A DNA stretch of 37,235 nucleotides, from the NCBI RefSeq assembly GCF_001039355.2, contig NW_019775980.1, positions 126,415 to 163,649 of the forward strand, in the 5' to 3' direction. The first letter of the stretch is position 1. Each line of letters opens with the position of its first letter. Positions 1-11,245 of this stretch are shown here, in pieces. The position numbers and the translations under genes were made by a program. Under the pieces are notes generated by a model. The model was given only the letters and a program-made list of their open reading frames with translations, ran no database searches and was not told the DNA's origin. The stretch comes from Lingula anatina (taxonomy: Eukaryota > Brachiopoda > Lingulata > Lingulida > Lingulidae).

Positions 1-114
1 GACCGGTTTGGTCTAGATTGAATCATCAGACTGGATTACCTGACCAATACATCAGTTGTTTTTATTTCCCAGAGAGTACGTTTCAATACCTCCATTCATC
101 CCCCCATCCCCCCC

Positions 115-300
115 CCCCAAGCTGGACCTACAGATTTTCGACGCCGCCAACAAAAAATTCGCTATTTTGAACAGAGAACGGTTTAATGCAAATAAACTTC
201 TGATACATTACTGTTGCGGTCTGGTCCAAGTCGGAGCACACAATGATGGTAAATGTTTTTTGGCTTCGACTCATGTCTCAGCCATTAGGGATGATATCTG
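115..300 (+). CDS. Weak candidate internal exon (unknown product)
   Basis: A pyrimidine tract with a C-run precedes CCAAG at 115, and an alternative acceptor CTACAG ends near 132. The stretch is open to a strong donor, TG|GTAAGT, at 300/301. The reading contains the residues I-H-Y-C-C-G-L and D-G-K-C-F. I do not recognise the protein. If spliced to the acceptor at 1237, the phase would give a short ending (stop at about 1279), whereas the longer frame at 1238 needs a different phase. A partial copy of its 3' end recurs about 300 bp downstream. It may be a real exon of a gene whose start lies left of the window, or chance. Confidence 0.2.
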
Positions 301-785
301 GTAAGTTGTGATAACGTTACTCATCAAGCCACTGCAAAAACCTTTTCAACTTCTTTCTTCCTTTTCATGAAATGCTTTGAATACAATTCTTGAAATTCCA
401 AGATTGTTCTTCATTCATGCCGTCCCATTGCTGTCCATTTTCTAGTTCTCTCTTTTACTTTATACAGAAAGCATAATTTGGTTCAGTCGCATTGCCAGGT
501 GTGGCTTTGAACACGAAGCGTTTTGAGTCTGTCTGAACCCACAGGTAAATGCTTTTCCTTCGACTCATCGCTTCAGAATCAAGGTAGTTTTTCTTGTTTG
601 TAATTTTGAAGATATGTTCCCTTTCATTCTTCGTTACACATCCACATAATCTTTATTTCTTACTCGTAGCATGTTTTAATTTGAACTCAATGTTTGAAAT
701 TCCAGTACTGTGCGCCATATTTTCAAGGGTTTCTGTTTTCTGATTCTCGCTGTTCACTGTTTTTACAGAAAGCTTAATTAGGCTA
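245..785 (+). repeat. Diverged tandem duplication, two units of about 300 bp
   Basis: The stretch GGTAAATG..TTCGACTCAT near 250-275 is repeated near 544-570. The stretch ending ACAGAAAGCATAATT at about 466-480 is matched by ACAGAAAGCTTAATT at about 766-780. GAAATTCCA recurs with the same spacing. Unit length is about 300 bp and similarity is patchy. A related GGTAAGTTTTTTC at about 898 may mark a third remnant. Confidence 0.5.
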
Positions 786-1062
786 ATCGTCCGTTTTGTT
801 AGACAACATTGTTATTCTCTCTTCTGCTGCTGATTATCATTGTTGTCTTATAAGAAGAACTAATATATTGTTCAGCACTACTGTCTAATGCGTTGCTGGT
901 AAGTTTTTTCTGGTATTTTAGTTACACAAATATTAACAGAACCAAATGTTGTTTTTTCGTTTTGATAATCTTGTTGATGTTATTAACTATGATTCAATGA
1001 TTGAAACTGATATGGATTTTCATGATCACCACAAAAACAACTTGGCAACTTTCAGGACAATG

Positions 1063-1063
1063 A

Positions 1064-1126
<63 letters not shown>
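1063..1126. repeat. (ATAA)16 microsatellite
   Basis: About 64 bp of uninterrupted tetranucleotide repeat. Confidence 0.95.
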
Positions 1127-1127
<1 letters not shown>

Positions 1128-1237
1128 CAAACAGGATAAAAAGTGATTAAAATAAAATAGAAAAAATTAATTAAAATAGCAATACTGCTCTAGAATGCAG
1201 ACAGTCACTTTAACTTTTTTCTAAAATTCTTCCCCAG

Positions 1238-1446
1238 GTCTGGAGGACATTTACAGATCTGGGATGGCAAGATTTTCCAGTAATTATTTACCTCAGACTA
1301 CCAGCGGTGGAGAACATATTTGTACCACCTGGAGCTATTTTGCCGACAACATACAGGTGCGGAGAAAAAATGGTACAGATATTTCCCCCATGCTTACGTC
1401 AGTTTCGGCAAATCAGATAGGAATCAGCACAAAAAACGTGGATTAA
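1238..1446 (+). CDS. Weak candidate terminal exon (unknown product)
   Basis: It is preceded by a T-rich tract and TTCCCCAG (acceptor ending at 1237). One frame stays open for about 69 codons to TAA at 1444-1446 and includes the residues C-T-T-W-S-Y-F. An AATAAA follows at 1475-1480, as expected for a last exon. No domain is recognised. The phase does not match the donor at 300, so any upstream partner would be another exon. Composition is not clearly coding. Confidence 0.22.
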
Positions 1447-3555
1447 GAAGCCCTGTAAAAGCAAGCACCAGAGAAAATAAATAGAAGATTGAACTCTACC
1501 GAAAGTATGTAAATATTTAGCTACCCGAGCAATTCAAGAGAGATCTAGTTTATCGTAACCCAGTATGCCTCTTCGAGATAAAAAAAGAAAGATAACGAAT
1601 GCAGAATGTGAATGGCAGTTCAAATCTTATCTCCGTCACAATGACGTCATAAGGGCCAAACGAAAGGCAAAAGCTATTAATGCAGCATAGTTTCTAACGT
1701 TCATGTGTTGCTTTGCACTCAGCGGTTTCCTTTTATCTTTCCTCTTGCTTTGCAGGGGGTTATCCAACATTATTTCTTTTTTTCTACCGTGCAAGACGAT
1801 TGGCGTATTTTACGTAATGAAGCCATCACACGCGGTTAGTTTTACGGGATTAAAGATAAGGTGGCACCAAAAAATGATTATATGTATATAGCTTATTCAC
1901 AGCAATGATTGCAATTCATTGTTAGTAAAACGTGATTACTTTACAATTATGTCTCAGCAACTGATTTTCAACAAAGCTGTTGTATAAGAAAGGGTGTTTT
2001 TGTTCAAACAAAATGTCAGCGAGAATTAATATTGTCTGTGATCATCTGTCTCTCGAGTTTTCAAGTCAGGGACCTTCTGAAAGTTTTGAAGATCAGATTT
2101 TTACACTTATTTTGAGCTGAGTGATTTTGTTTTAGGATGTGCCTATTTATTTTGTGTATAGATGCAATTTTCACGCGGGGGTACTGGTTTCAATTCAGCT
2201 TAGGAGAGAAATATGCACATTTATCAGCGTATGGATAGACATGATTTTAAATTAAACTGACACTACGAGGACAGTGCAGCGATCTTTCCACAAGTACTGA
2301 ATAAATTACCAAAGACCGACTCGTCTCCACTGCGGCTGAAATGGAGCAAACCGCAGTCGATCTAGTTCATATCCATCTTTCATTCAATATAATTCATGTC
2401 TCTCCTGTAATCTAATTTTCCGTGCAATCTTGTCATCCCAGAAGTGATAAACGCGCTCGTTGTATTTATCGAGATCTATTCCGAGCACGTGTGGGACCAG
2501 TGTCAATAATGCAGGCAAAGACAATAGTGCTCTAAGCAGACCCGCGGGACGCGCCAGTCAAAATATATCAGACACACATGCCAATATTTTTGGGAAAGTG
2601 AGACATAAGCGTTCCAATCAATTTTCAGTTGGTGCTGACGTTTTCGTTTTACTTCATTTCCGAATCGAGTCGGACTGATATAATTTGATTTGGTTGCTTC
2701 TATCATGGAGCATTTCGTGTTTATATCAGTCATTTTCACACTGACTTTCAGAGAATTCTGACCACTTAGTTGCAATATCAGTAAATGGAAATTGAAAGTA
2801 CTACCAGGGTTTCTTGGTATACGGTAGTCTTGGAAACTTGGGGAGATATTTTTTGGAAAGCAAAACATTGACTCATTTGAAGTCGGATTTGCCTGCGCTG
2901 GAAAATACATGCATTAGGAAACGAGTTCGATTACTTCAATCTTATTATTCAATATTTTGTCAATATTTTGGGAAGTGAACCATGTAAAGTGGACAAGTGA
3001 CAGCGAGATGTTGTCACCAGTAACAAAACAGTGTGTGACCTTTATACTAAAGGACGAACCTGTCAATAGACATCAGCAGTTAAGGTCAGTTTCATTTCAA
3101 AAAGAAAAATGAAATCGACACTTATCTAGAGTCTGACAGAGTTTTTCTATATCTGGTATGTCAGATGACTACAGGCGAACATCGTTCAATAAAAACTTCT
3201 CCTTCGATGCAAATTTGTTGAAAACGAATCTCCTAAAATTCTCTGGCTATCGATCTGGTCCGCTCTAAGGGCAGCATTCTTTTATTCCTGCGCCGTAACT
3301 TACTTCAAACCCAATTTTACTTAACAAATTGCATCCTATTTATCTAATCCTCTCTCTTATATCCAGTCTTAAAGATTATCCCCCGAGATACGGCCAATTT
3401 CACCACTTTGGTAACCTTGATATGCACTTACAAGGCTTAAAGCGATGGATATCAAAACTGTGTTAAAGCACTCTCAGACCACCTGGTCCGCTTTTAGCCT
3501 GATACAAAGTTATTCCTATACTACCATTCTGTATAATATTTACCCATAAGGGTAC
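1447..3555. other. No gene seen
   Basis: AT-rich DNA with an AATAAA at 1475 and the CRE palindrome at 1641. The open frames here (for example 2503-2910 minus) have no domain, no splice context and no repetition elsewhere in the window. Confidence 0.5.
1641..1650. promoter_or_regulatory. Isolated CRE-type palindrome ATGACGTCAT
   Basis: A perfect 10-bp palindrome containing the CREB/ATF core. It is isolated in AT-rich sequence just downstream of the weak plus-strand candidate exon at 1238-1446. No other promoter feature is seen around it. Confidence 0.2.
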
Positions 3556-3561
3556 CATGAC

Positions 3562-3765
3562 GGTACCATCCCGTGATATCGGATGGTGTCTGGTCATGGT
3601 ACCCTGTGTGGTACCTTCCCGTGATATCAGATGGTACCTGGTCATGGTACCCTGTGTGGTACCTTCCCGTGATATCAGATGGTACCTGGTCATGGTACCC
3701 TGTGTGGTACCTTCCCGTGATATCAGGTGGTACCTGGTCATGGTACCCTGTGTGGTACCTTGCAC
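3562..3765. repeat. 48-bp minisatellite, about 4.2 copies
   Basis: Units begin at 3562, 3610, 3658 and 3706, with a partial unit at 3754. Each unit contains GGTACC up to three times and a GTGATATCA palindrome; the first unit is the most diverged. Because 48 is a multiple of three, several frames stay open across it on both strands, which produces spurious peptides with 16-residue repeats. There are no spacers, so it is not a CRISPR array. Confidence 0.95.
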
Positions 3766-3781
3766 TGCGGTTTATCTGTAA

Positions 3782-6700
3782 CCTTAAAGGGTCACATACC
3801 TTATCCAGGTAACATACCACGGTCAACGCAATTGAGTTATTTGCTTAATGTTGATCTGGTGGTCAGTGTTTCCCTGATGGTCTTTGGACAGATAAATTAT
3901 TATCATCACCTGAAGTTGGCTTCACGGACACCCTTCTTGGGCCGCGGTGAAATAATGTAAGGGTGACGCGTGGTAAACGATAAATTAGACTGAGAATAGG
4001 ACCAAATTGCATTAAAAAGAAATAAAGTCTAATTTCTAATAAGTAACATGCTTCTTGCTGCGATAGCTACGGACACTGCTCAAACACCAAATTTTTACAA
4101 TCAGAGATAATAGAAACAGATCCGCTTTCTCTCCGTATTTCCTCATTTCTGGGAACGGCTTAGAATCAAAAGCAGGCCGGTTACAGAAACAGACCTTATG
4201 GTGTGTAACAGAGTTATAGATGCCTGTTGATTTACCAATTGCGTTCTTACAAAAAACTTTATTGATGTAACGTATTTGTGTTCGCTTCTTAATTTGAGCG
4301 AAATTGAAGATTTATTTCCTATCAAAAACACCAAAAAGGATGAGTTAAAGTAATCGCAGTCTCACGATATTGAATGACAACTGGCGCCAGATTTCCCCTC
4401 TGTAGATATCGTTTTTAAGTACTTTTACACCAAGGAGAACAAAACTTAAGTGCTGTTGCACCAAGATTCCATATCGCTTTTTATATAACAGGTTTGGATA
4501 CCGTTGACATTTCTCACTGCGAATGTGGGGCTTCTTTTTTTTATTAATATTTTTAGCGAAAAAAAGACGGTGGAATTGGATGAAGTAAATGTCATAAAGA
4601 ACACATGCTGTATTTAAAGGAGTGATGAGAACCTTTGCGTTACAGAATTGCATAATGTAATAGGCAGTGAAATTCAACATGTCAGTCAATTCCAAAATGC
4701 CCGAAATCAAGAACGTTGACACTACGGGCACATGGTACGATTTGTTTTTATTTCTTAACATATATGATCTAAATAATCTAAGTATTTACACCATGTTTCC
4801 TTATGGTGTTTCAGTTTAAGTTGTAAGGCCAAATTTAATCGAAATGTATTGTCTAAATTAAGACTGGAGATCAAAGGAATTTCCCGGCAATTGACAAACT
4901 GAACACCATAAATGATCTCCTTTTTTATTAAAACATTCAAGTAGATTCAACATGAGTTTTGTGTAATATGATAAAGTGACGATGTATATATTTAATAACA
5001 ATAACACACGATCAACAGCAGTAAGAAACAAAATGACTTAAGACGTACAAATCACGTACAACACCCCATTCTCACTATCTGCCACAGAATACTTGCACAT
5101 CCTATCTGAATGATTTTACACACAAGTTTATAATTTTCAAGAACTCTTCGTATCCTTAATCATTATTTCCCATAGTTTTCACTCAAACTTTTTTAAAAAC
5201 TTAACTTAAAAGTCACATTCACGCTAATGATTAATATACCAAACAGAAGAACAACTTGGAACGATGAATAAAAACATCAATATAGTCCTTTGGAGAAAGT
5301 ATTGCAGTTGTCTCAACTATAAACAAAACATAGTGAACTGATATACACATAAAACATGCTCCTTTAATATGTGTTAGGCTCTTCTGCTTGATTTAATATA
5401 AGATTCCAATGCAAATTTACATCAATGGACGCCAAAGGTACCAAACATTTAGAAATTACCATTAAGTAAAACCTAAACATGTTAGTAATTGAATTTGGCT
5501 GATGAGCACACTGTACTAGAAGCACTTAGTCCTTGTTAAATTCACGTACGTAGATTAGCTTTTATATAACCAAAGTGTTATAAAAGTCCGACGGGTTGGT
5601 CGAAAATTCTTGGGAGTAATTTCTGGGTGTGGATATAAAAGTGACAGCCCTAATGTGATAAGTATCGGTACTTCAACACACATGGGCCATTAAAGATTGA
5701 GTCGTGAAGTACACGGAACTGAACACACAGTGTTTTAGATGCCCTGATTAGCCATCAAAATACCTTACAAATGACCTCTGGACATTTATCAATGGTGCAC
5801 TTGTGATGGTCAAATTATACATTGCGTGACCAATGTCATGGGCATGGTCAGTGTCTAAATATCTTGACCAACGAGCTTGACCAGTGTTAATATATCTTAT
5901 AACATATCGATACAAGTCAGTTCTAGCCTGATGGATGCTGTTAGTAGTCTACCGTATATAAAACACTTAACACAATGGTAAATCATTCACTTGTTCCAAT
6001 ATGGCCCGCCTCCTTTATACGGTAGATGTTTTGTTCTGATCTAGATCACAAGAAAACCTCTAATACCATTTGGTATGAAGATATTCGATCCCTACATACG
6101 ATACGACATATATGAAACACGATTAAGGAAATTACAATTCAGTTAGAGACAACACTTATTCTTCGTAAATAAAAGCCCAAGGTGCATGTACATACAGAGC
6201 AATTCAAAATGGAGCCGAGAACGTCTCTATACCAGAATTATTAAAATTTCCACATTGTATGGATCAGTCAAAACACCAAAACACGCTGCCAGCGACTATC
6301 TAATATTTACGCATTGTTTTGCCTCATTTGATAAAGAATGGAAGCAAAGCACTCGGCTTATCTCGTACGATTCCGTACAGAATCAGAACCAGAAAGAGAA
6401 ATGGGAAATCCTTGGACATTTTGTTCTAGAAGCCAAATATAATGTCAAGGAGTTCGAGATGGAAGACAGAGTATCAATTCTAGGAATAAAATATTTACAT
6501 TATTCTCAAATTAAAAAGAAACAATTATTACTTTTGCACCACTTAAAGTCAACGTTACGACTTCTTTGTCCTGGCGCGTCTCCTGAATCTGGTTGAAACG
6601 CCTGCAAGATGACTTCCGGTTTCCAGAATTTGTTATAACCTTTGTACAGTTACATCCTGGTTTAGGGAAGGCGGCTATACTTTAACTAATGCAATTCCAG

Positions 6701-7370
6701 AAAATGGCTGGACACAGTGTTTTGTCAGTCAGAGAGTATTTTTAGACCCCATTATATACAGGTAGGTCTAACGGAAGACAAAGTGGTAGGAAGAACCCAT
6801 TTGTTAATATGTTATTACAGGAAGACAGTAATCACAATCCTAATGCTTTTGGTAATGTCTTCATTGCACATCTTTTAAATATTATTGTTGCACTTGTTTT
6901 CGAAATAATGTCTTGTAAAGGATCTTTTCAGTGTCATGAATGTCCGCATATAAAACAATTGCTCAGTTTCACATTATGTTATCCTAATGCAAATCTCCAC
7001 GTTCCGCCATGACTCCCCACACACACCCAAAGCGTCATCTCACTGACCAGCAGTGTCTCTTAAAGCAGTTCTTCGGGTGTGTTTAAAACGTCAGCTTGGT
7101 TTCTAACAGTCAGATTAAACAGCAGTTTTCTCCCATGAGATATTTTGGCAACTGTAGGAATTCATCCAACTCATCATGTCAATTGTTGGTTGATTGAATC
7201 TCATACACTGAAATTATATTGCAGTGTTATATGTTGGCTGTGCCAAACCTGACTTATTACGAAATCCACTAAGGTCACTTCTGCGTTATCTCAGTAGCGT
7301 CTAAAGACGACTGAACCCGACAAAATTCGGCCGACTTCGTGAGAAAAGTCGACTTTTAACGTGCCCCTGT
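3782..7370. other. No gene seen; sequence downstream of the PX gene
   Basis: AT-rich DNA, downstream of the PX stop codon on the minus strand. Open frames at 4345-4761 minus and 6186-6596 plus show no recognisable domain. An 11-bp inverted repeat (TCTACCGTATA at 5948-5958 with its complement at 6016-6026) and several TTGACCA/TGGTCA motifs at 5805-5890 are the only structure noticed. No clear AATAAA for the PX gene was found on the minus strand in 6000-7398. Confidence 0.5.
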
Positions 7371-7401
7371 CATGACGTCACAATCTGCTGTCATGACGTC
7401 A
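7371..7401. promoter_or_regulatory. Two TGACGTCA (CRE-type) palindromes 21 bp apart at the PX stop codon
   Basis: CATGACGTCA occurs at 7371-7380 and again at 7392-7401, within a 21-bp tandem duplication. TGACGTCA is the full palindromic CREB/ATF site. The copy at 7394-7401 supplies the TGA stop of the PX gene on the minus strand, and because the period is seven codons a second in-frame TGA follows. A third CRE-type palindrome is at 1641-1650. Function as a binding site is not shown. Confidence 0.4.
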
Positions 7402-7878
7402 CGAGCTGCTGTTGACGCTGCTGGAACTGCTGATGGAGTCTAAGGAACTGCTTGTCGAGGACTCCGTCAAGGTGTCTTCCTGCACACCACTGTCGTTCTC
7501 TGTGTCACTCACTCCTTCCTCCTGCTCACTCAAAGTCTCCGCGAATTCTGTATAAGTGAAAGGGTCAATCGTCAGGTCGTTCATGCTGCTACTGAGCAAT
7601 TTCGGACAGCGGTCAAGATACGAGCCCCATATTGCGTTACTGCTCGAGGGGCTGTTAGGCTGCAGCGCCATGTTCCAGTCCACGTCCTCAGTCAGCATGA
7701 GGTCCGTCATGTCTATGAAGAAATCCGTGTCGTCATCGTCGTCATGGTTACCGTTGAGGTAGTCCACGTCATCATCGTCGTCATGCTGGTTGTCATGGAG
7801 AGAGGAGTCGTGTTTGAAGGGCTTGGGGTCCGTGGTTCGTGATTCGAAGAAGGATAAGACTAGAGGGCTCTGTGATAC
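7399..7878 (-). CDS. PX protein exon 3: end of PX domain, acidic/Ser-rich tail, stop
   Basis: The acceptor ATATTTGCAG|GTATC starts the exon in phase 0, and the frame stays open for 159 codons to the TGA at 7401-7399. Residues 123-136 (V-S-Q-S-P-L-V-L-S-F-F-E-S-R) complete the PX domain with its usual last helix and F-F-E end. After it come two copies of H-D5-x-D (residues 154-161 and 167-174), an acidic patch with hydrophobics (175-190), a single D227-P228-F229 that could be an AP-2 ear-type motif, an E/D/S region (238-262), and a Ser run to residue 281. No SH3, transmembrane or coiled-coil segment is seen. The tail is probably disordered. A possible internal donor (A|GTGAGT near 7510) could allow an alternative ending, but no SH3-like exon is visible in 1-7398. 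Confidence 0.85.
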   Translation of the reverse strand, partial: VSQSPLVLSFFESRTTDPKPFKHDSSLHDNQHDDDDDVDYLNGNHDDDDDTDFFIDMTDLMLTEDVDWNMALQPNSPSSSNAIWGSYLDRCPKLLSSSMNDLTIDPFTYTEFAETLSEQEEGVSDTENDSGVQEDTLTESSTSSSLDSISSSSSVNSSS

Positions 7879-10135
7879 CTGCAAATATGAACACAATTTG
7901 ATCAGTTTTATTAAACATTTCATTTTATAACTATAAAGCACAATTACAAAACACTCAATCACGAAAAGCGGAATTATATCCAATAATCGTGTTCCTATTA
8001 AAACCAATAATCCGAGCTTCACCCCAGGATACACAAATCACATTATGAGATGCGCCTGAAAGCATAGGGAAACATTCGTTTAGAAAAATGATTTTCATTG
8101 CTCTCGGGACTAAAACGACGCTTATAGCTTTCTCTCACTAATTGTAAAGCTCGTAGCGCTAGCTCAAATTCATACATTTGTCGATAGCCAATTTAGTTAA
8201 AATTAAAATATTTTAATCTTGGGGTCATTTACAGCCATATAATACCTCTCAAACCCTCTCAGTAGCGTTCAGCCACGGTACATGGACTTCGAGAGGACGG
8301 GGTTGAAACGTTCAAGACAAAGTATTAATTATTTCTGCTGCCATTAGGTCAGAAAAAAATATCTACTTATAGTTTACCTCCGATAAAAGGGAAATACAAA
8401 TGAGATAGAAAAATATATCTAGAATTTTGGACAGACACAGACAATGTAATAACAGCGGGGTTTTCTATATAGATTAGGTCTAACAGCAGTAACAAGGCAG
8501 AATCTCCACAGCACCTGCTGTAATAAATAACATATATTTAGTGCTGGAAAAAGCTTTTAGCCATCGATGTGTCTGGTAAGATATTTGTGCAATTCATCAC
8601 ATTCTGGTGCATGTGTGGGAGTCCATGTACCCTGATTTTTGGGGGCAGATATTCACGCTCCGACACAACCTTTATTTCACCATCGCGGCACCCTGAGTGT
8701 CAGGACTTTCCGGTCTCAATCTTAATTTTCGCGTTAACCGCCTAGTTTAACGTATATACAAAGAAGGGTGGTTATAAAACAAAGCATGGACGCGTGGAAA
8801 CTCGGGGTATACTGGTCGAAGCAGCTGCCTTGTGAAATTGGTCTTAGTTTGATTTATTCTCACGCAACCGGCGGGCGGCGGAGATAACCTAGTTACTGAG
8901 ACTAAGCAGCACGGGATATGAACCCTTGACTACCGCCAGATAAAAAACAAAACGTATGGGAACCAAATACAGAGCATGGGCGGTCGATTTTTTTTTTTAC
9001 TGAGCGTCACAATTTGGATTTAATATACATTAGGAAAGGATGAAAAAAGTGTTTTGTGCTTTTGTATGTAGCCCAAATTAAACTGAAAGGGCAAAAACAC
9101 ACTCCAATTTGTGTAACTGATACGACCAACACAAGAAAAATATCACGCTGTCGATCAATGAATTATTTATCAGTTAGGTCGAAACAGTTGCATTGATAAT
9201 ACAAAAAGAAGGTTTAAAGATGCTTTTTTAACAATAAAAATATATACAAACCGCAAGACGAAATGTCGTGTTTGACGTTATCATTCATGCCAGATTTTTT
9301 TCTTTTTTGGTGGTGTTTGAAAACTTGAACATGTAAACTATGGCTTTTTAAGCAAAAAAAAAAAAAAAATCACTTTTGCCTCAACATAAATATATGGAAG
9401 GCATTGCAGCATATCCTGTTTCCCCTTTTCTTTTACGCTCAGTTAACTAACCACCACGCTCTAACACCTTTCTCCGCTTTATTCTCCATCTTAAAATGTC
9501 AGCTTCCCTACACGCTGTGTGGCTCTCAAGTGGAGCGGCTACTGTGCTTTACTGCCCTTCGCGTTCCTAGCGTGCACTCTGGTATGTTTGATAGCGGAAG
9601 ACTGGTGGCCAAATGGTTCATCCACGGCAATTAGCTGGGCGTACAGAGCTCCAAGGCGCGACCCCGTCCACCTTTTCGTGGACTGAGACCCTGACTGGTT
9701 CTTAAGGTGTGAATTATCTGATGGGTGGAATCGTTCGCGTATAGCAAAAGAAATTAGGCTATGGCCGCGTACGTGTTTCAGTCTAAGTCGTTTTTACAAA
9801 CACATTTACTTGTTTTACTGCCAAAAGACTCAAACTCTCCTCTTGACATGAAGATGATAGATGGAAGTTGCCTCTTTTTTGGACGTTTACAAAGCGCAGT
9901 TAATTCAATTTCTTAATCTGTAAAATTATATTACACTTTATTTCCTTCCATGAAGTGTATTCAGATGTATCTAAAGATCTTTCCGAGCAGAAAACATTAA
10001 TTGTTGGCGCAGAATTGTTCCTTTCAGGTTATTAATCCGATATTTTGGGCCAAGCATTGAAACAATAGGATTGAAATTCAAACAATATTCTATATTTAAG
10101 CAATTTAGTAGACGTAAATAATATCCAAGTATTAC
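7879..10135 (-). other. Intron 2 of the PX gene (2257 bp)
   Basis: It lies between donor GTAATA at 10135 and acceptor TTTGCAG ending at 7879. I see no coding exon, RNA gene or complete element inside it. It holds an A-run (about 9354-9369), a T-run near 8990 and ordinary AT-rich sequence. The open frame running from exon 3 up to 8034 is intron read-through. Confidence 0.8.
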
Positions 10136-10236
10136 CTGTGTAGGGAGAGAGGATATTTGTCTGACAAAACGATTCAGTTGAGGCTCTCTGCCCTCAGCCA
10201 GTTTACTGTCGTTCCTTTGAAACATTGATTTTCTTC
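10136..10236 (-). CDS. PX protein exon 2 (residues 89-122)
   Basis: This is a 101-nt exon, too short to stand out as a frame of its own. The acceptor is TTTTGTTTCAG|GAAG after a T-rich tract, and the donor is ACACAG|GTAATA. Reading on from exon 1 in phase 1 gives G89-R90-K91-S92-M93, then a charged stretch (residues 96-107) and the PX helix N110-R111-F112-V113-R114-Q115-I116 ending in S-S-L-P-T-Q (117-122). The helix plus L-P ending is the usual third and fourth helix pattern of p47phox-, p40phox- and Tks-type PX domains. The apparent open frame continuing downstream to 9971 is intronic. The exon ends in phase 0. Confidence 0.85.
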
Positions 10237-11149
10237 CTGAAACAAAAACAAGTGGAGTTCATGTTGGATTCTCATATAATATTTTTAGTCTATTTAATAA
10301 CGAGAACTGAAATATAAACAGAAATATAGAAATACTTACATAATGAGAGCTGAAACAAAAACGAAAACATTTCTTTCAATTTTAAATCTTACAGTTATTT
10401 GGGGGTTTTACTCTTACTTATTTTTCTATGAAAATTAATGAACGAACTTATTAATTTCCTCGCTGATTTATCTCATTATTTGCCTATTTGTTATTCTGTT
10501 CTTCCTAGCATTCAATTTCCTATCTCTTTTTCACTAATTCATAAATTTACTCATCAGTTATACATGTATACAATATTCAGCAGGTCTGTAGTGCAGACGT
10601 CCAGGTGGTCGTGTACAGGGAAGGGTTTAGGGGGGGGGGCAAGGGGTTTGTCAAGGGGGTCCCAGTAAAAATGTTTATCCCTTTTTGAGGGCGTGAGGCC
10701 CGTTAATCACACAATCTCGTGAGATAAGACGAGATAAGACGAGATAGTGATCACAGACACAAGTGAAGTACTGTTATTGAAATATACATACAAAACTATT
10801 AAGATGTCAGTTAATTGAATTTCTGTTATTGTTTTCTCCCACTTTAACCACGTGTATCGTAACATCGCGTGCAGTGAGTCCTTGTGTTTGGAAATAACAA
10901 GTTCATCAAAGTCAGTGTGGTCTGTTGGCTTTCCCGCCAAGCCAAGTTCAAGACAGGAGTTGGGAAGGTTATCGAACAAGATGTCGTACTGTTGAGGTGT
11001 ACCGCAAGCCTGGACCACAAATGACGACGACGTTTTGAAAAACGGGTGCTGTGAACATCAAGGTGCAGACTGAAAACGCTCCATATTCCTGTCCCCAAAC
11101 ATATACACATGTACGCATGCATACTTTAACGCATTCGCTCGCACGCACA

Positions 11150-11152
<3 letters not shown>

Positions 11153-11242
<90 letters not shown>
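11153..11242. repeat. Compound (AC)n(AG)n microsatellite
   Basis: An AC tract to 11192 runs directly into about 25 AG units. It lies in intron 1. Confidence 0.95.

Positions 11243-11245
<3 letters not shown>

Noticed and set aside
2503-2910. 135-codon open frame, minus strand
   Set aside because: No domain and no gene signals.
3562-3765. CRISPR-like array
   Set aside because: Units are contiguous with no unique spacers, in a eukaryotic genome.
3463-3826. Repetitive peptides on both strands
   Set aside because: By-product of the 48-bp minisatellite, whose unit is a multiple of three.
4345-4761. 138-codon open frame, minus strand
   Set aside because: No domain; Lys/Ile/Leu-rich chance translation.
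5948-6026. Short inverted repeat as a MITE
   Set aside because: Only 11-bp arms and no target duplication; could be chance.
6186-6596. 136-codon open frame, plus strand
   Set aside because: No domain, no promoter or splice context; likely chance in AT-rich sequence.
7556-7762. Plus-strand frame antisense to PX exon 3
   Set aside because: Shadow of the Asp/Ser-rich coding strand.
7879-8034. Open extension of PX exon 3 upstream to an ATG at 8034
   Set aside because: It crosses the acceptor TTTGCAG. The spliced frame from exon 2 completes the PX domain, whereas the extension is not PX-like.
8905-8935. B-box-like GGTTCATATCC on the minus strand
   Set aside because: No convincing A-box upstream and no foldable tRNA.
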